A DNA stretch of 38,069 nucleotides, taken from assembly GCA_025999435.1 (NCBI GenBank), contig BNXH01000011.1, positions 1 to 38,069 on the forward strand, given 5' to 3'. The stretch is from Bacteroidia bacterium (GTDB lineage Bacteria > Bacteroidota > Bacteroidia > Bacteroidales > Dysgonomonadaceae). Each line of letters starts with the position of its first letter. The first letter of the stretch is position 1. The notes under the pieces were generated by a model. It ran no database searches, was not told the origin of the DNA, and saw only the letters and a list, made by a program, of their open reading frames with translations. This document shows, in pieces, positions 10,364-20,120 of the stretch. The translations under genes were made by a program, and so were the position numbers.

Positions 10364-10655
10364 TTTAGTCACTTCAAAGAAAATAATCCTTAACCAATAA
10401 TGGAACCCCGTGTTTTAGAGTTTATATTGAACAAGAGTTTATTTTATATGATTATCAAGTATTTACAAAACAATATATTTTTTAATATGATGAAAATAAG
10501 TAGTTTGAAATTTTAATATTATAACTAATTGATAATCATTAGTCTCAAAGTTTATTACTATATAATGTCTATTATTTCTAAATTAATTTAAAACAGACTC
10601 TAATTTTTATTCAGCAAAAATTTATAATTTTATATCCTATTCAAGTTCTAATTTG

Positions 10656-11213
10656 ATGTTAAAAGAAGAATCAGGATATATCAGAGATTTATCTACAGGT
10701 AATCATAAAGCATTTGATTACTTATTTTTGCAATATTATCCAAAGGTCAACTATTTCATACAACATATAGTAAAGTCTCGTGAGGCAGCGAAAGATTTGT
10801 CGCAGGACATCTTTGAAAAGATATGGATAAACCGAGAGCAAATATCTCAAGTTGAATCTTTTAATTCTTACATTTTTCGTATGGCTAAAAATTCTGCCCT
10901 GAATTATTTAGAACATTTGCAAATCAAGTCAGAATACGAAACCAGCTATCAATACCATGATAATAAACTGTCGATAGAAGAAGAAATCGATATTAGGGAT
11001 TTAGAGTTGTTGATTAAGTTAGTTGTAGAAAGTATGCCTGCACAAAGAAAGAAAATATTCAAACTTAGCAGGGAACAATACCTTAAAAACAAGGAAATCG
11101 CGGATATGCTGAATATATCGGAGAAAACCGTGAAAAATCACTTAACCTTAGCTTTAAAAGAGATTAGAGAAGCTATTTTGGTCGCGCTTCTGATTTTTTT
11201 TCATTTCAATTAG
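10656..11213 (+). CDS. ECF RNA polymerase sigma factor (Bacteroidetes sigma-70 family)
   Basis: This 185-aa ECF sigma factor should direct RNA polymerase to the promoters of the adjacent SusCD locus. Region 2 is at about 10-85 (NHKAFDYLFLQYYPKVNYFI, then DLSQDIFEKIWINRE). Region 4 is at about 128-178 (MPAQRKKIFKLSREQYLKNK, then EIADMLNISEKTVKNHL). The last residues are hydrophobic (VALLIFFHFN), as in many members of this expansion. A TTG at 10653 precedes the ATG, and ATG 10656 is the more natural start. The FecR anti-sigma gene follows 63 nt downstream, then susC with an STN domain, which is the standard order of trans-envelope signalling loci. Confidence 0.93.
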   Translation: MLKEESGYIRDLSTGNHKAFDYLFLQYYPKVNYFIQHIVKSREAAKDLSQDIFEKIWINREQISQVESFNSYIFRMAKNSALNYLEHLQIKSEYETSYQYHDNKLSIEEEIDIRDLELLIKLVVESMPAQRKKIFKLSREQYLKNKEIADMLNISEKTVKNHLTLALKEIREAILVALLIFFHFN

Positions 11214-11276
11214 GACTAAACACATTTTCACCTGTCTTCTATATAAAAAGGATTTTAACTTTTTATTGAAGGAAGT

Positions 11277-12434
11277 ATGTCCAAGACAAAAAATATATTA
11301 AAGAAATATTTTGAGAACTTTTATCCAAAAGAAGTTCAGTCGCTTTTTGTTTCCTGGTTAAAGCGCAAAAAGAACAATCCGGAAATTGAAGAAACGCTCG
11401 AAGAAATATGGAACGATATAAACGTTTCAGCAGATAGTCTGACCCACAGCGAATTGAATGCGGTAAAAGAAAAATTAGGAATATTACAACCAGCAAAGCC
11501 CAACTATAGATATAAATTGAACAGAATAGTAGTTTATATCTCGGCAGCATGCATATCCATCTTAATCATATCGGTATTCCTGATTTCGAAGTCAGGGGCA
11601 ACATATCCTGACAGGGAAAATATCTTAGCTCAACTTAGTGCGGTTAATATCGACTCTGTTGAAGCGACAACCATTGTAGCTGGAAACATTATAACCACCA
11701 CGGAAGACAATGATTCAATAAGACAGACAAAAGAAGGAGGAATCATTATTAATGAAAAAGAAGAAGTCGGTTTTAATGATATTAATTCTGAATTAGTACA
11801 GGTTATAGTACCTAAAGGAAAACGTTCCCAGGTACGCTTTAATGATGGGACTACGGCATGGTTGAATTCAGGAACAAAACTGGTCTATCCCAGAAAATTC
11901 AACGATAAAAGAAGAGATATTTATATCGACGGAGAACTTTATCTTGAAGTAGCCAAGGATATTGATCGCCCTTTCGTTGTCAATACTAAAAATATGAACA
12001 TCAAAGTACTGGGTACACAGTTCAATATCAGGTCTTATGCGGAAGAACCAGAACAATCCGTTGTACTGGTTGAAGGAAAAGTTGAAGTCGAATCCATAGA
12101 CAAGAAATCTAAAGAAACGTTAAAGCCAAATCAGGCTATTTTCTACAGGGGTAAGACAATAGTGAAAAAAGAAGTAGACATTAATAGCTATATATGTTGG
12201 AAAAACGGGGAATTAAGACTTGACGGCGAATCTTTGAGAACAATATTTGACAGGTTGTCAAAGCATTATAATATCAGTATTGTATACAAAGGAACGAATG
12301 AAAATAAGCAATATAAAGGAAAATTACTTTTAGGCAATTCCATAGAAGATGTATTAAATGCTATTGCTATAAAAGTAGAATTTACATTCAAAGAGAAAGG
12401 CGATACAATATACATATATAAAAACGGAATATGA
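11277..12434 (+). CDS. FecR-family anti-sigma factor
   Basis: This 385-aa inner-membrane protein has a cytoplasmic N-terminal sigma-binding segment (about 1-80, with SLFVSWLKRKKNNPEIEETL). One transmembrane helix follows at about 84-104 (VVYISAACISILIISVFLIS). The periplasmic FecR domain is at about 178-275 (IVPKGKRSQVRFNDGTTAWL, then DIYIDGELYLEVAKD). The C-terminal DUF4974-type domain is at about 312-383 (GELRLDGESLRTIFDRLSKH). By family knowledge it holds the ECF sigma factor until the STN domain of the cognate SusC contacts the periplasmic part. Its position between sigma and susC supports that pairing. Confidence 0.93.
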   Translation: MSKTKNILKKYFENFYPKEVQSLFVSWLKRKKNNPEIEETLEEIWNDINVSADSLTHSELNAVKEKLGILQPAKPNYRYKLNRIVVYISAACISILIISVFLISKSGATYPDRENILAQLSAVNIDSVEATTIVAGNIITTTEDNDSIRQTKEGGIIINEKEEVGFNDINSELVQVIVPKGKRSQVRFNDGTTAWLNSGTKLVYPRKFNDKRRDIYIDGELYLEVAKDIDRPFVVNTKNMNIKVLGTQFNIRSYAEEPEQSVVLVEGKVEVESIDKKSKETLKPNQAIFYRGKTIVKKEVDINSYICWKNGELRLDGESLRTIFDRLSKHYNISIVYKGTNENKQYKGKLLLGNSIEDVLNAIAIKVEFTFKEKGDTIYIYKNGI

Positions 12435-12555
12435 ACAGTCCTGATTTAACCTAAAGCCTATTGTGAAATTTAAGGACGATTACATACTAATAAGATGTTC
12501 AACCTAAAACTAAAAATTATGGAAATATAAAAGAATATTAGGATCAAATAAAGAA

Positions 12556-12588
12556 GGACCATATGATATTGCGACTATCATATGATCC
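12556..12588 (+). promoter_or_regulatory. Inverted repeat in the fecR-susC gap
   Basis: GGACCATATGATA (12556-12568) and TATCATATGATCC (12576-12588) form a stem with 12 of 13 pairs around a 7-nt loop, 56 nt before the susC start. No T-run follows, so it is more likely an operator or mRNA-leader hairpin than a terminator. It may help set susC expression relative to the regulators. Confidence 0.6.
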
Positions 12589-12643
12589 CAAGACGATTTC
12601 ATCAACGCTTGTGCAAAATGTTAATTAAAATCATTCCAAATTT

Positions 12644-15600
12644 ATGAAAAAAAACACAAATCTAAATATTAATAAAAGTATATTTTGGATAATCATGAAG
12701 CTGAATCTTATTATTCTTATAGTTTTCTATACATCCGGAATGCTTTATGCCAACAAATCTTACGGACAAAATGTGCTGATACATTTAAAAAACACAAATC
12801 TGGAAACAGTATTCAATGAGATAGAAAAACAGACCGGATATGCCATTTTTTATGAAAAGAATATTTCTGCATCTACTTTTAATGCTGATTTCCATAATAT
12901 AAGCTTAGACAAGGTGCTAACTAATGTTTTAAAACCTTTTAATTTAAGCTATCTTCAAAAGGACAAGCAAATTGTTATAATCGAAGATAAGGCATATAGT
13001 GAACAAAAAAGTCCGGAGCTTGTCGAAGAGCAAAACCAGGGAAAGACAATAAGGGGTACTGTAAAGGACAGAAACAATGAACCCTTAATCGGCGCGTCCA
13101 TTACCGTCAAAGGCAATACTAAAACAGGAACTGTCACCGATATAGATGGAGCCTTCAAGCTAGATATACCTGACGGGGATGTAACGATTATTATTACATA
13201 TCTGGGTTATGAAACAGTTGAAACCCCTGTGGATAAGCAGGTAGAATTTAATATAATTCTACGTGAAAAAGAGTCGTTGCTAAAAGAAGTCGTTGCTGTA
13301 GGCTATGGGACACAGGTAAAACAGAATCTGACAGGCTCTGTCGAAGTCATAAGTCCTAAGAGCCTGAAGGACAGGCCTGCGACAAACACGTCTCAACTTT
13401 TACAAGGTACTGTTTCAGGAGTGAATTTCACGTATAACAATTATGGAGCTGAACCAGGAGCCCCCTTGTCATTAACTATCAGGGGGCAAGGAAGTCCTTA
13501 TGTAATTATTGACGGTGTAGTTGGAAACCTGAATATGATTAACCCTAACGATATAGAGAACATTTCCGTTCTAAAGGATGCCGCAGCCTCTGCAATATAT
13601 GGGGCGCGTGCGCCGTATGGGGTTGTATTGATCACCACAAAATCCGGGAAAAATAATCAAAAGATACGTGTCGACTTTTCAGCTAATGCATCCTTCACAA
13701 AAGTCATAAACAAACCGAAGCTTGTAGATTCCTACACGTTTGTAAGAGCGATGAATGAAATGCATGATAATCAGGGTGTGGCCAGGCTTTTCAATCAGGA
13801 AACAGTATATAGGATCATTGATTATATAAATGATCCTACCCTTCCCCAAACAATACCAGATCCGAATAACCCGAACAAATGGCTGGAATACCAATATGCG
13901 AACGGGAATAATGATTGGATAGATATTCATTATGGAGCAGGAATGAGAAATCAGGAGAATTTGTCGCTCAGTGGAGGCGGAGACAAGATATCTTTTTTCA
14001 TTTCAGCAGGACATGCATATGAAAAAGGGCCATTCCGTTATGGAACGGATAATTATAGGCGTACTAACTTTAATTCCAGATTAGACTTTAATTTAACCAA
14101 ATGGTGGACAGTCTCATCAAATACAAGAATAGTGGAATCTGTCAGAAAATTTCCTAACGGCGATAATGATGGCAGTTACAGGACTATGATTCACCATATC
14201 ATAAGGTCGCAGCCACAGGATTATCTCAAATCTCCTAATGGATATTACTCGCTACGGTCCCGTATTCCTAATATGGAAGCTGGGGTTGAGCATACGACCA
14301 ATAGGGGGCTTGTACAGCGTTTGGCAACAGAAATTACACCTGTTAAAAACTGGAAAATTAATGCCGACTATGCAATAGATTTTTTGTATACAGACTTTGA
14401 TAATACAAAGCCGGTCGTATATTTGGATAATGTAGACGGTACTTTGTATCCTCTCCCGTCAACACTGCCGAGTTCGATAACAAAAAGCAAGGCACATACT
14501 AACTACCAGTCGTATAATATTTATACCTCTTATGAGGGGAGAATTAAAGAGACTCATAATTTTAAAGTTATGATCGGTTTACAGCACGAATCAAACAGCT
14601 ACGACAAGCTGCAAGGAGCCAAGAAAGATTTGATAACCCCGAACGTACCTTCTATAACGACTGCGACTGGAGAACAAACGTCAACTGATAATATGACGCA
14701 CTGGTCGACATTGGGATATTTTGCTCGCCTGAATTATGATTATAAAGGAAAATACCTGTTCGAAACCAATGTACGTTATGACGGTACATCCAAATTTACC
14801 AAAGGAAACAGATGGGGAGCATTCCCTTCTTTTTCTGCCGGATGGAATGTATCCCGTGAAAATTTCTGGGAATCTATATCAAATTATGTCAACAGCTTTA
14901 AAGTGAGAGCTTCATGGGGCCGTCTTGGAAATCAGGATGTCAACGCTTATCAAGACCTTCCTTTACTTTCTATTAATTCGCAATTGCCATGGATAATCAA
15001 TGACAATCGTCCGACCTATGTTACTGGGCCCAATTTGGTTAACGAAAACCTTACATGGGAAACGTCAGAAACTGCCAACCTTGGTATTGACCTTGGATTC
15101 TTCAATAACAGACTGCAAGTAACAGCGGATATCTATCAAAGGCTAACGTTTAATCGATTGGGCCCTGCAGAAGCCTTGCCAGCTGTTTTAGGAGCATCAA
15201 TGCCTCAAAAAAATAACGCAGAACTCAGGACTCGTGGTTGGGATTTGTCGTTGTCATGGAGGGATAACCCAAGTAAAGACTTCTCATATTCGGTAACAGC
15301 AATGCTTTTTGACTATAAGTCCGTATATGCTAAATATAATAATCCGACAGGTATCCTTTCGTCAACATACGAAGGCCAAGAATCAGGTACTATTTGGGGC
15401 TATAAAACTCTAGGGCTGATACAGACACAAGAACAGGCGGATGAAATAAACGCGACTGGAAGCCAAAATTTTATCAGTGCGCAAACATGGAGAACGGGGG
15501 ACGTAATGTACGCCGACCTGAATGGAGATGACAAGATTGATAAAGGGAAAAATACGATTGATGATCATGGAGACTGGACAATTATAGGAAACACCACTCC

Positions 15601-16126
15601 CCGGTATCAGTTTGGATTAACCTTTACGGCTACTTGGAAAGGCTTTGATATGAAAGCTTTTTTTCAGGGAACTGCTAAGCGTGATTTTTGGCTCGATGGA
15701 AATGTGTTCTGGGGTTTCAGGCAATGGAATCAAAGTTCTTTATTCCCTCATCATATGGATTATTACAGAGACGCCGAAGGCGACCTTTTTTCCGGCTTGG
15801 GTGTGAATACCGATGCTTATTTTCCAAGACCTTACAGTAATGCTACTACGGATGCAAAAAATAAGCAACAGCAAACGAGGTATCTGCAAGATGGATCATA
15901 TATAAGATTAAAAAATCTTCAGTTTGGATATACATTGCCTCAGTCGTTGCTAAAAAAAATTAATATTCAAGATATGAGAATATATGTATCGGGAGAAAAT
16001 ATCTGGACAAAAACGAGTTTGTCTCCCGGTTTCGATCCCGAAACTGCAAATATGGGAGAGTTGGGAAACGGGAAATCTATGTTTACACAGGCCGTTTATG
16101 CTGTTGGGTTGAATGTTTCATTCTAA
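12644..16126 (+). CDS. SusC/RagA-type TonB-dependent outer-membrane transporter with STN signalling domain
   Basis: This 1160-aa outer-membrane importer works with SusD to take up oligomers using TonB energy. In order: a long signal peptide (about 1-41, ending near YANKSYGQ); an STN domain (about 43-115, NTNLETVFNEIEKQTGYAIF) that talks to FecR; a CarboxypepD_reg-like domain (about 134-210, IRGTVKDRNNEPLIGASITV); a plug with VVAVGYGTQ near 217-225 and the SusC-typical YVIIDGVVGN and LKDAAASAIYGARAPYGVVLI segments; and a large beta-barrel ending in the expected terminal Phe (GLNVSF). The STN domain links it to the sigma/anti-sigma pair upstream. susD begins 13 nt after its stop. Confidence 0.97.
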   Translation: MKKNTNLNINKSIFWIIMKLNLIILIVFYTSGMLYANKSYGQNVLIHLKNTNLETVFNEIEKQTGYAIFYEKNISASTFNADFHNISLDKVLTNVLKPFNLSYLQKDKQIVIIEDKAYSEQKSPELVEEQNQGKTIRGTVKDRNNEPLIGASITVKGNTKTGTVTDIDGAFKLDIPDGDVTIIITYLGYETVETPVDKQVEFNIILREKESLLKEVVAVGYGTQVKQNLTGSVEVISPKSLKDRPATNTSQLLQGTVSGVNFTYNNYGAEPGAPLSLTIRGQGSPYVIIDGVVGNLNMINPNDIENISVLKDAAASAIYGARAPYGVVLITTKSGKNNQKIRVDFSANASFTKVINKPKLVDSYTFVRAMNEMHDNQGVARLFNQETVYRIIDYINDPTLPQTIPDPNNPNKWLEYQYANGNNDWIDIHYGAGMRNQENLSLSGGGDKISFFISAGHAYEKGPFRYGTDNYRRTNFNSRLDFNLTKWWTVSSNTRIVESVRKFPNGDNDGSYRTMIHHIIRSQPQDYLKSPNGYYSLRSRIPNMEAGVEHTTNRGLVQRLATEITPVKNWKINADYAIDFLYTDFDNTKPVVYLDNVDGTLYPLPSTLPSSITKSKAHTNYQSYNIYTSYEGRIKETHNFKVMIGLQHESNSYDKLQGAKKDLITPNVPSITTATGEQTSTDNMTHWSTLGYFARLNYDYKGKYLFETNVRYDGTSKFTKGNRWGAFPSFSAGWNVSRENFWESISNYVNSFKVRASWGRLGNQDVNAYQDLPLLSINSQLPWIINDNRPTYVTGPNLVNENLTWETSETANLGIDLGFFNNRLQVTADIYQRLTFNRLGPAEALPAVLGASMPQKNNAELRTRGWDLSLSWRDNPSKDFSYSVTAMLFDYKSVYAKYNNPTGILSSTYEGQESGTIWGYKTLGLIQTQEQADEINATGSQNFISAQTWRTGDVMYADLNGDDKIDKGKNTIDDHGDWTIIGNTTPRYQFGLTFTATWKGFDMKAFFQGTAKRDFWLDGNVFWGFRQWNQSSLFPHHMDYYRDAEGDLFSGLGVNTDAYFPRPYSNATTDAKNKQQQTRYLQDGSYIRLKNLQFGYTLPQSLLKKINIQDMRIYVSGENIWTKTSLSPGFDPETANMGELGNGKSMFTQAVYAVGLNVSF

Positions 16127-16139
16127 AAAAAATATTGAA

Positions 16140-17918
16140 ATGAAAAATATTAAAATATATTTACTGCTGTTGTTGGGAACAAACGTATTGTTTTTTACTT
16201 CATGTGAAGATCTTTTAGATAAAGATCCGCTAACCGAGATTAGTAACAATGCCTATTGGAAGACCGCTTCGGATCTTAATGGTTACGTTCTGCAATTTTA
16301 TCCTTCATTTCCTACAATTGGAGGAGTTGGAAATTATACAGGAATGTTAAGTTGGGATGCTACCAGAGGTACCGATACTCAAATAACGGCATCACCGAAT
16401 ACCTTTATGAATGGCGCAAGTTCTGCCGTGACCACTGCCGGCGGTATTGATGCCGTTAATTCATCGACATGGTCGTGGGGAAAGATTCGCAATATAAATA
16501 CATTTTTTGACAATTATACGAAATGTGAAGATCCCTTAAACTCGTATGCCCACTATCTAGGAGAAGCACATTTTTTTAAAGCATGGTTCTATTTCGAAAA
16601 AGTAAGAGACTATGGCGATGTTCCTTGGTATACAAATGCGTTGGAATTAACATCCGAAGGGCTGTATGCCGGACGCAACTCTCGTACCCAAGTTGTAGAC
16701 TCCATTCTATGGCACTTGGATCAGGCCTTTGAACACCTGAATCTTTTAAGCGCAGTCAATGGAGGAAACAATCGTTTGAGTAAAGAGGCTGCACTACTGT
16801 TTAAGTCAAGGGTTGCTCTTTACGAAGGGACTTGGCAGAAATACCACAAAGGAACAGACTTTGCTACTCTTGGCGCCGATCCTAATAAATATTTTAGGAT
16901 AGCGGCGGATGCCGCGGAAAAACTGATTGATGGTGCAGAGTATACCAAGGGTATATACTCAGGTAACGATTATGAAGAAGTCTACAACCGGATGTTTTCT
17001 CTCATCGATCAAAGTAATAATAAAGAAGTAATATTATGGCGCAAATTTAATAATTCTCTGGGTTCCAGTCATCAATTTCAGACTTATGTATCGGGCAGGA
17101 CGGGCGGTATATCTGTAACATTGCAACAAATTCAGCATTATCTTAAACGCGACGGACAACCGTACGATTATATTATAACCGGAAAAACGACAAAAGGTAG
17201 CGCTTTCCTTACCAAAATAGGTACTGACTGTGATCCTCGCCTGTCCCAGTTAGTCTGGGTGCCCGGTAAGGTTATGTATGGCTCAGCAATATTCTCGAAG
17301 CCTTATCTCGATAAATCCGGAGAAGATCTGAACAATACAGGATTCCAATACCGAAAAGGAAATGACCCTACATCTCCGCAAGCCGGACCCGTCTATGATT
17401 CTAGCTGTGAAACCGGCAGTATTGTCTTTAGATATGCTGAAGCTTTGCTTAACTATGCTGAAGCTAAAAGCGAACTGGGTGAAGTTGCAAATTATGCAAA
17501 ATCCCTGAATCTACTCCGCAAGAGAGTTAATATGCCTGACTTCAATGTTAAGAGCGACCCATATTATGCTGATTACTCAGACTATGGCTATATTATTTCC
17601 AACGAGCTTAGGGAAATCCGTCGTGAACGTACGGTCGAATTAGCTTGTGAAGGATACAGGTATGACGACATCAGGCGTTGGGCTGCACACAATTTGCTTA
17701 AAGGTAAAAGTCCAAAAGGTTATCCGTTAAATAATTCGGAGTGGGGAACGACTACGATAAGCTATAGAGTTGACGGAAACGGCTTTCTGGAACCTTATGC
17801 TACCCAACTGCCTAATGGCTATGGATTTAAAGAAAACAGAGATTATCTGCGCTGCATACCTCTGAATGAAATTGTTCTAAATCCTAATTTAAAGCAAAAT
17901 CCCGGATGGGATCAATAG
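16140..17918 (+). CDS. SusD/RagB-family surface substrate-binding lipoprotein
   Basis: This 592-aa SusD homologue is the outer-surface lid of the SusC transporter. ATG 16140 gives a lipoprotein signal, MKNIKIYLLLLLGTNVLFFT then S-C, with lipid Cys22 followed by EDLLDKDPL; the acidic run after Cys fits Bacteroidetes surface export. An in-frame ATG at 16113 overlaps susC and would spoil the signal peptide. Typical SusD features include the TPR-rich N-terminal part (AHYLGEAHFFKAWFYFEKVR), a RYAEALLNYAEAKSELG segment, LREIRRERTVELACEGYRYD and the DIRRW motif. The ending LRCIPLNEIVLNPNLKQNPGWDQ-like stretch (split here as LRCIPLNEIVLNP and QNPGW) is also diagnostic. Substrate identity is not readable. 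Confidence 0.96.
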   Translation: MKNIKIYLLLLLGTNVLFFTSCEDLLDKDPLTEISNNAYWKTASDLNGYVLQFYPSFPTIGGVGNYTGMLSWDATRGTDTQITASPNTFMNGASSAVTTAGGIDAVNSSTWSWGKIRNINTFFDNYTKCEDPLNSYAHYLGEAHFFKAWFYFEKVRDYGDVPWYTNALELTSEGLYAGRNSRTQVVDSILWHLDQAFEHLNLLSAVNGGNNRLSKEAALLFKSRVALYEGTWQKYHKGTDFATLGADPNKYFRIAADAAEKLIDGAEYTKGIYSGNDYEEVYNRMFSLIDQSNNKEVILWRKFNNSLGSSHQFQTYVSGRTGGISVTLQQIQHYLKRDGQPYDYIITGKTTKGSAFLTKIGTDCDPRLSQLVWVPGKVMYGSAIFSKPYLDKSGEDLNNTGFQYRKGNDPTSPQAGPVYDSSCETGSIVFRYAEALLNYAEAKSELGEVANYAKSLNLLRKRVNMPDFNVKSDPYYADYSDYGYIISNELREIRRERTVELACEGYRYDDIRRWAAHNLLKGKSPKGYPLNNSEWGTTTISYRVDGNGFLEPYATQLPNGYGFKENRDYLRCIPLNEIVLNPNLKQNPGWDQ

Positions 17919-17953
17919 ACAAATTTATAAATTTAAATTTAATTCGTACTAAA

Positions 17954-19990
17954 ATGAAAGCAAAAGAACAAATGATGATTGTAGCTGCTCATAGATGTAA
18001 CGAAATTAGTAAATTGAGCGCTGCCATAGATTATGGAATAGAAAATTTTGAAGTGGATATTCATGTCCAAGTTATAGATGGGGTTCCTACACTGATGATT
18101 GGTCACGAAATCGCAACAGCTACGGGGCAAACTTTTGAAGACTATATAGGTGATCTGATGTCCATGTATCCTGAGTTCAAGTTTTTATGGTTAGACATGA
18201 AAGATTTGAAAAGTATAGACAATGAAGCTTTGATAAAAGAGGTACTTAATAAATTAGATGATAAATACAGTATAAAACATCGGGTTTTGGTCGAAAGCCA
18301 ATATATACAGTATTTGACGTCATTTGCAAATGAAGGATGGACTGTCAGTTTTTATTGTAGTTGGAGTAGTTTGCAAGGAAAAACACCTGAGCAACAAAAA
18401 GTTATTTGTGACGAATGGTTACAATCCATGCAAAAATATAATGTTGATGGAATTAGTTTTGATGCTACAGTTTATGAAGTGATAAGAGATAATTTCGCAG
18501 GTAAAACGGTCAATGATCGCATTGTCAAGCAATATTCATGGGATCTTTCTTTATCATATACCACTCCGGATCTTGACGAAAAATTACAAAAATACACTTC
18601 TCTGTCAGTGCTTCTTATTGTTTTTTCAGCAAAGATTACAAAAAAAATAATAACAGATGTTGAATTTGCAGAAAATGGTGTTGCAACCAATATGGGAGAA
18701 CCCATAGACTCTTTGCCTGTCCAGCCGGGAGTTAACAAAATTGAAACGCAATACAACAGCACATACAATAAATATGAGGCAAAATTTGATGGTACTAACT
18801 TTTTTTATATCCCGTATCAGAAGGACGATATTATCGGTAATGCTTTATCCAGTGGCAAATTTTCTATGGAATTGCTGTTTACCCCTGATGAAGGAGGCAA
18901 CCCGTTTGCTTCCATGGAATACGGAGGATTAGGGTATGAATTGACAAAAGCGGGAGATTTGGAATTTTGGTATAATGCAGATAACAAATATGTATTACCT
19001 GGTGATAGTTTTAAAACCAAAGTTCAGTTAGGGGAAAATATATACTACCATGTTTTTGTTACTTATAACGGAACGGTATTTAAATTGTATGTCGATGGAA
19101 CCAAAATAAAAGAAGAAGCTGTATCTGGACAATTTACTTTTCCTCAACAGAACCAGTCGCCACAACTCCTTTTTGGAATAGGCGCTGACTATATTGATAA
19201 ATCAACGTTGTCTTTTCAAAATCCGTTTACCGGTAGAATCATACATGCCAAGCTCTACGATGAGGTACTTAATGAGCTGGAAATCAAAAGGATTACAGAA
19301 AGCGCAATACCACAATTAATTACAGATGTTGAGTTTGCAGAAAATGGCGTTGCAACCAATATGGGAAAACCCATAGACTCCTTACCTGTTCAATCCGGTG
19401 TTAATAAAATTGAGACACAATACAACAGCTCATACAACAAGTATGAAGCAAAATTTGACGGTACCAATTTTTTCTATATTCCGTATTCTAAAGACGATGT
19501 GATTGGTGATGCAATACAAAATGATTTTTCAATGGAACTGTTGTTTACTCCTGATGGAGGAATCAATCCGTTTGCCTCTATGGAGTATGGTGGTTTGGGA
19601 TATGAATTGACAAAAGCGGAAGATTTGGAATTCTGGTATAATATGGATGGTCAATATGTTTTACCCGGTGAAGATTTCAAGACTGGAATTCAATTAGGAA
19701 AAAACATATACTATCATGTTATTGTAACATACGACGGTATAACATTCAAAATGTATATCGACGGTATAAAAGTGAAAGAAGAAAGCGCTTCTGGACAATT
19801 CACTTTTCCTCGACAGAACGAGTCTCCTCAACTCCTTTTGGGAATAGGCGCCGACTATGTTGACAGACCGATCATTACCCTGCAAAGCCCGTTTATTGGT
19901 AAAATCGTACATGCGAAAATATATAGGGGGGCACTTAGCGAATGGGCCATTAAAAATCTCACGGAAAATATCTCCAAAAGGAATGAATAA
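17954..19990 (+). CDS. GDPD/PI-PLC-like phosphodiesterase domain fused to two LamG-like repeats
   Basis: The N-terminal ~230 residues look like a TIM-barrel phosphodiesterase of the glycerophosphodiesterase type. The pattern AHR (His13) ... EVD (Glu33, Asp35) ... GHE (His51) reproduces the H-R...E-x-D...H spacing, although the usual HRG is HRC and PENT is absent. The rest is two consecutive 223-aa repeats (18650-19318 and 19319-19987) with concanavalin/LamG-like features (FSMELLFTP, NIYYHVFVTYNGTVFKLYVD, GRIIHAKLYDE). The alternative ATG 17906 overlaps susD and adds 16 residues. Neither start gives a signal peptide, which is odd for a SusCD-linked enzyme. It may release glycerol- or inositol-phosphate groups; this is inference from fold and context. 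Confidence 0.72.
   Translation: MKAKEQMMIVAAHRCNEISKLSAAIDYGIENFEVDIHVQVIDGVPTLMIGHEIATATGQTFEDYIGDLMSMYPEFKFLWLDMKDLKSIDNEALIKEVLNKLDDKYSIKHRVLVESQYIQYLTSFANEGWTVSFYCSWSSLQGKTPEQQKVICDEWLQSMQKYNVDGISFDATVYEVIRDNFAGKTVNDRIVKQYSWDLSLSYTTPDLDEKLQKYTSLSVLLIVFSAKITKKIITDVEFAENGVATNMGEPIDSLPVQPGVNKIETQYNSTYNKYEAKFDGTNFFYIPYQKDDIIGNALSSGKFSMELLFTPDEGGNPFASMEYGGLGYELTKAGDLEFWYNADNKYVLPGDSFKTKVQLGENIYYHVFVTYNGTVFKLYVDGTKIKEEAVSGQFTFPQQNQSPQLLFGIGADYIDKSTLSFQNPFTGRIIHAKLYDEVLNELEIKRITESAIPQLITDVEFAENGVATNMGKPIDSLPVQSGVNKIETQYNSSYNKYEAKFDGTNFFYIPYSKDDVIGDAIQNDFSMELLFTPDGGINPFASMEYGGLGYELTKAEDLEFWYNMDGQYVLPGEDFKTGIQLGKNIYYHVIVTYDGITFKMYIDGIKVKEESASGQFTFPRQNESPQLLLGIGADYVDRPIITLQSPFIGKIVHAKIYRGALSEWAIKNLTENISKRNE
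18650..19987 (+). repeat. Tandem 669-nt duplication encoding two LamG-like domains
   Basis: Copies at 18650-19318 and 19319-19987 share long identical peptide blocks (TDVEFAENGVATNMG, NKYEAKFDGTNFFYIPY, FASMEYGGLGYELTKA). They differ mainly at synonymous positions, so the duplication is not recent. The period is exactly 223 codons. Confidence 0.9.
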
Positions 19991-20024
19991 TCTGAATTTT
20001 GGATTTATTTGATGTATTGTTTTG

Positions 20025-20073
20025 AGGGCGATTCTTGTGTGTCATGTTTTACAAAATACATGAAAGTCGCCCT
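20025..20073 (+). other. Hairpin between the phosphodiesterase and phosphoesterase genes
   Basis: AGGGCGA (20025-20031) pairs with TCGCCCT (20067-20073), and inside it TCATGT (20042-20047) pairs with ACATGA (20058-20063). There is no T-run, so it is a weak terminator at best. It could be a processing or stability element in the polycistronic mRNA. Confidence 0.5.
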
Positions 20074-20120
20074 ACAAACAGATGTTATCATGTAATTTTC
20101 TTATTTTTATGTTTATTAAA

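Larger units (their letters stand above)
10053..10655. other. AT-rich intergenic region with IS remnant and promoter-like box
   Basis: No intact gene is visible. It holds a likely decayed transposase fragment on the minus strand (10253-10363) and a promoter-like pair (TTG 10135-10137, TATCTTTG 10155-10162). The segment nearest the sigma gene (about 10400-10655) is very AT-rich and should contain its promoter, but no consensus box is clear. Confidence 0.6.
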
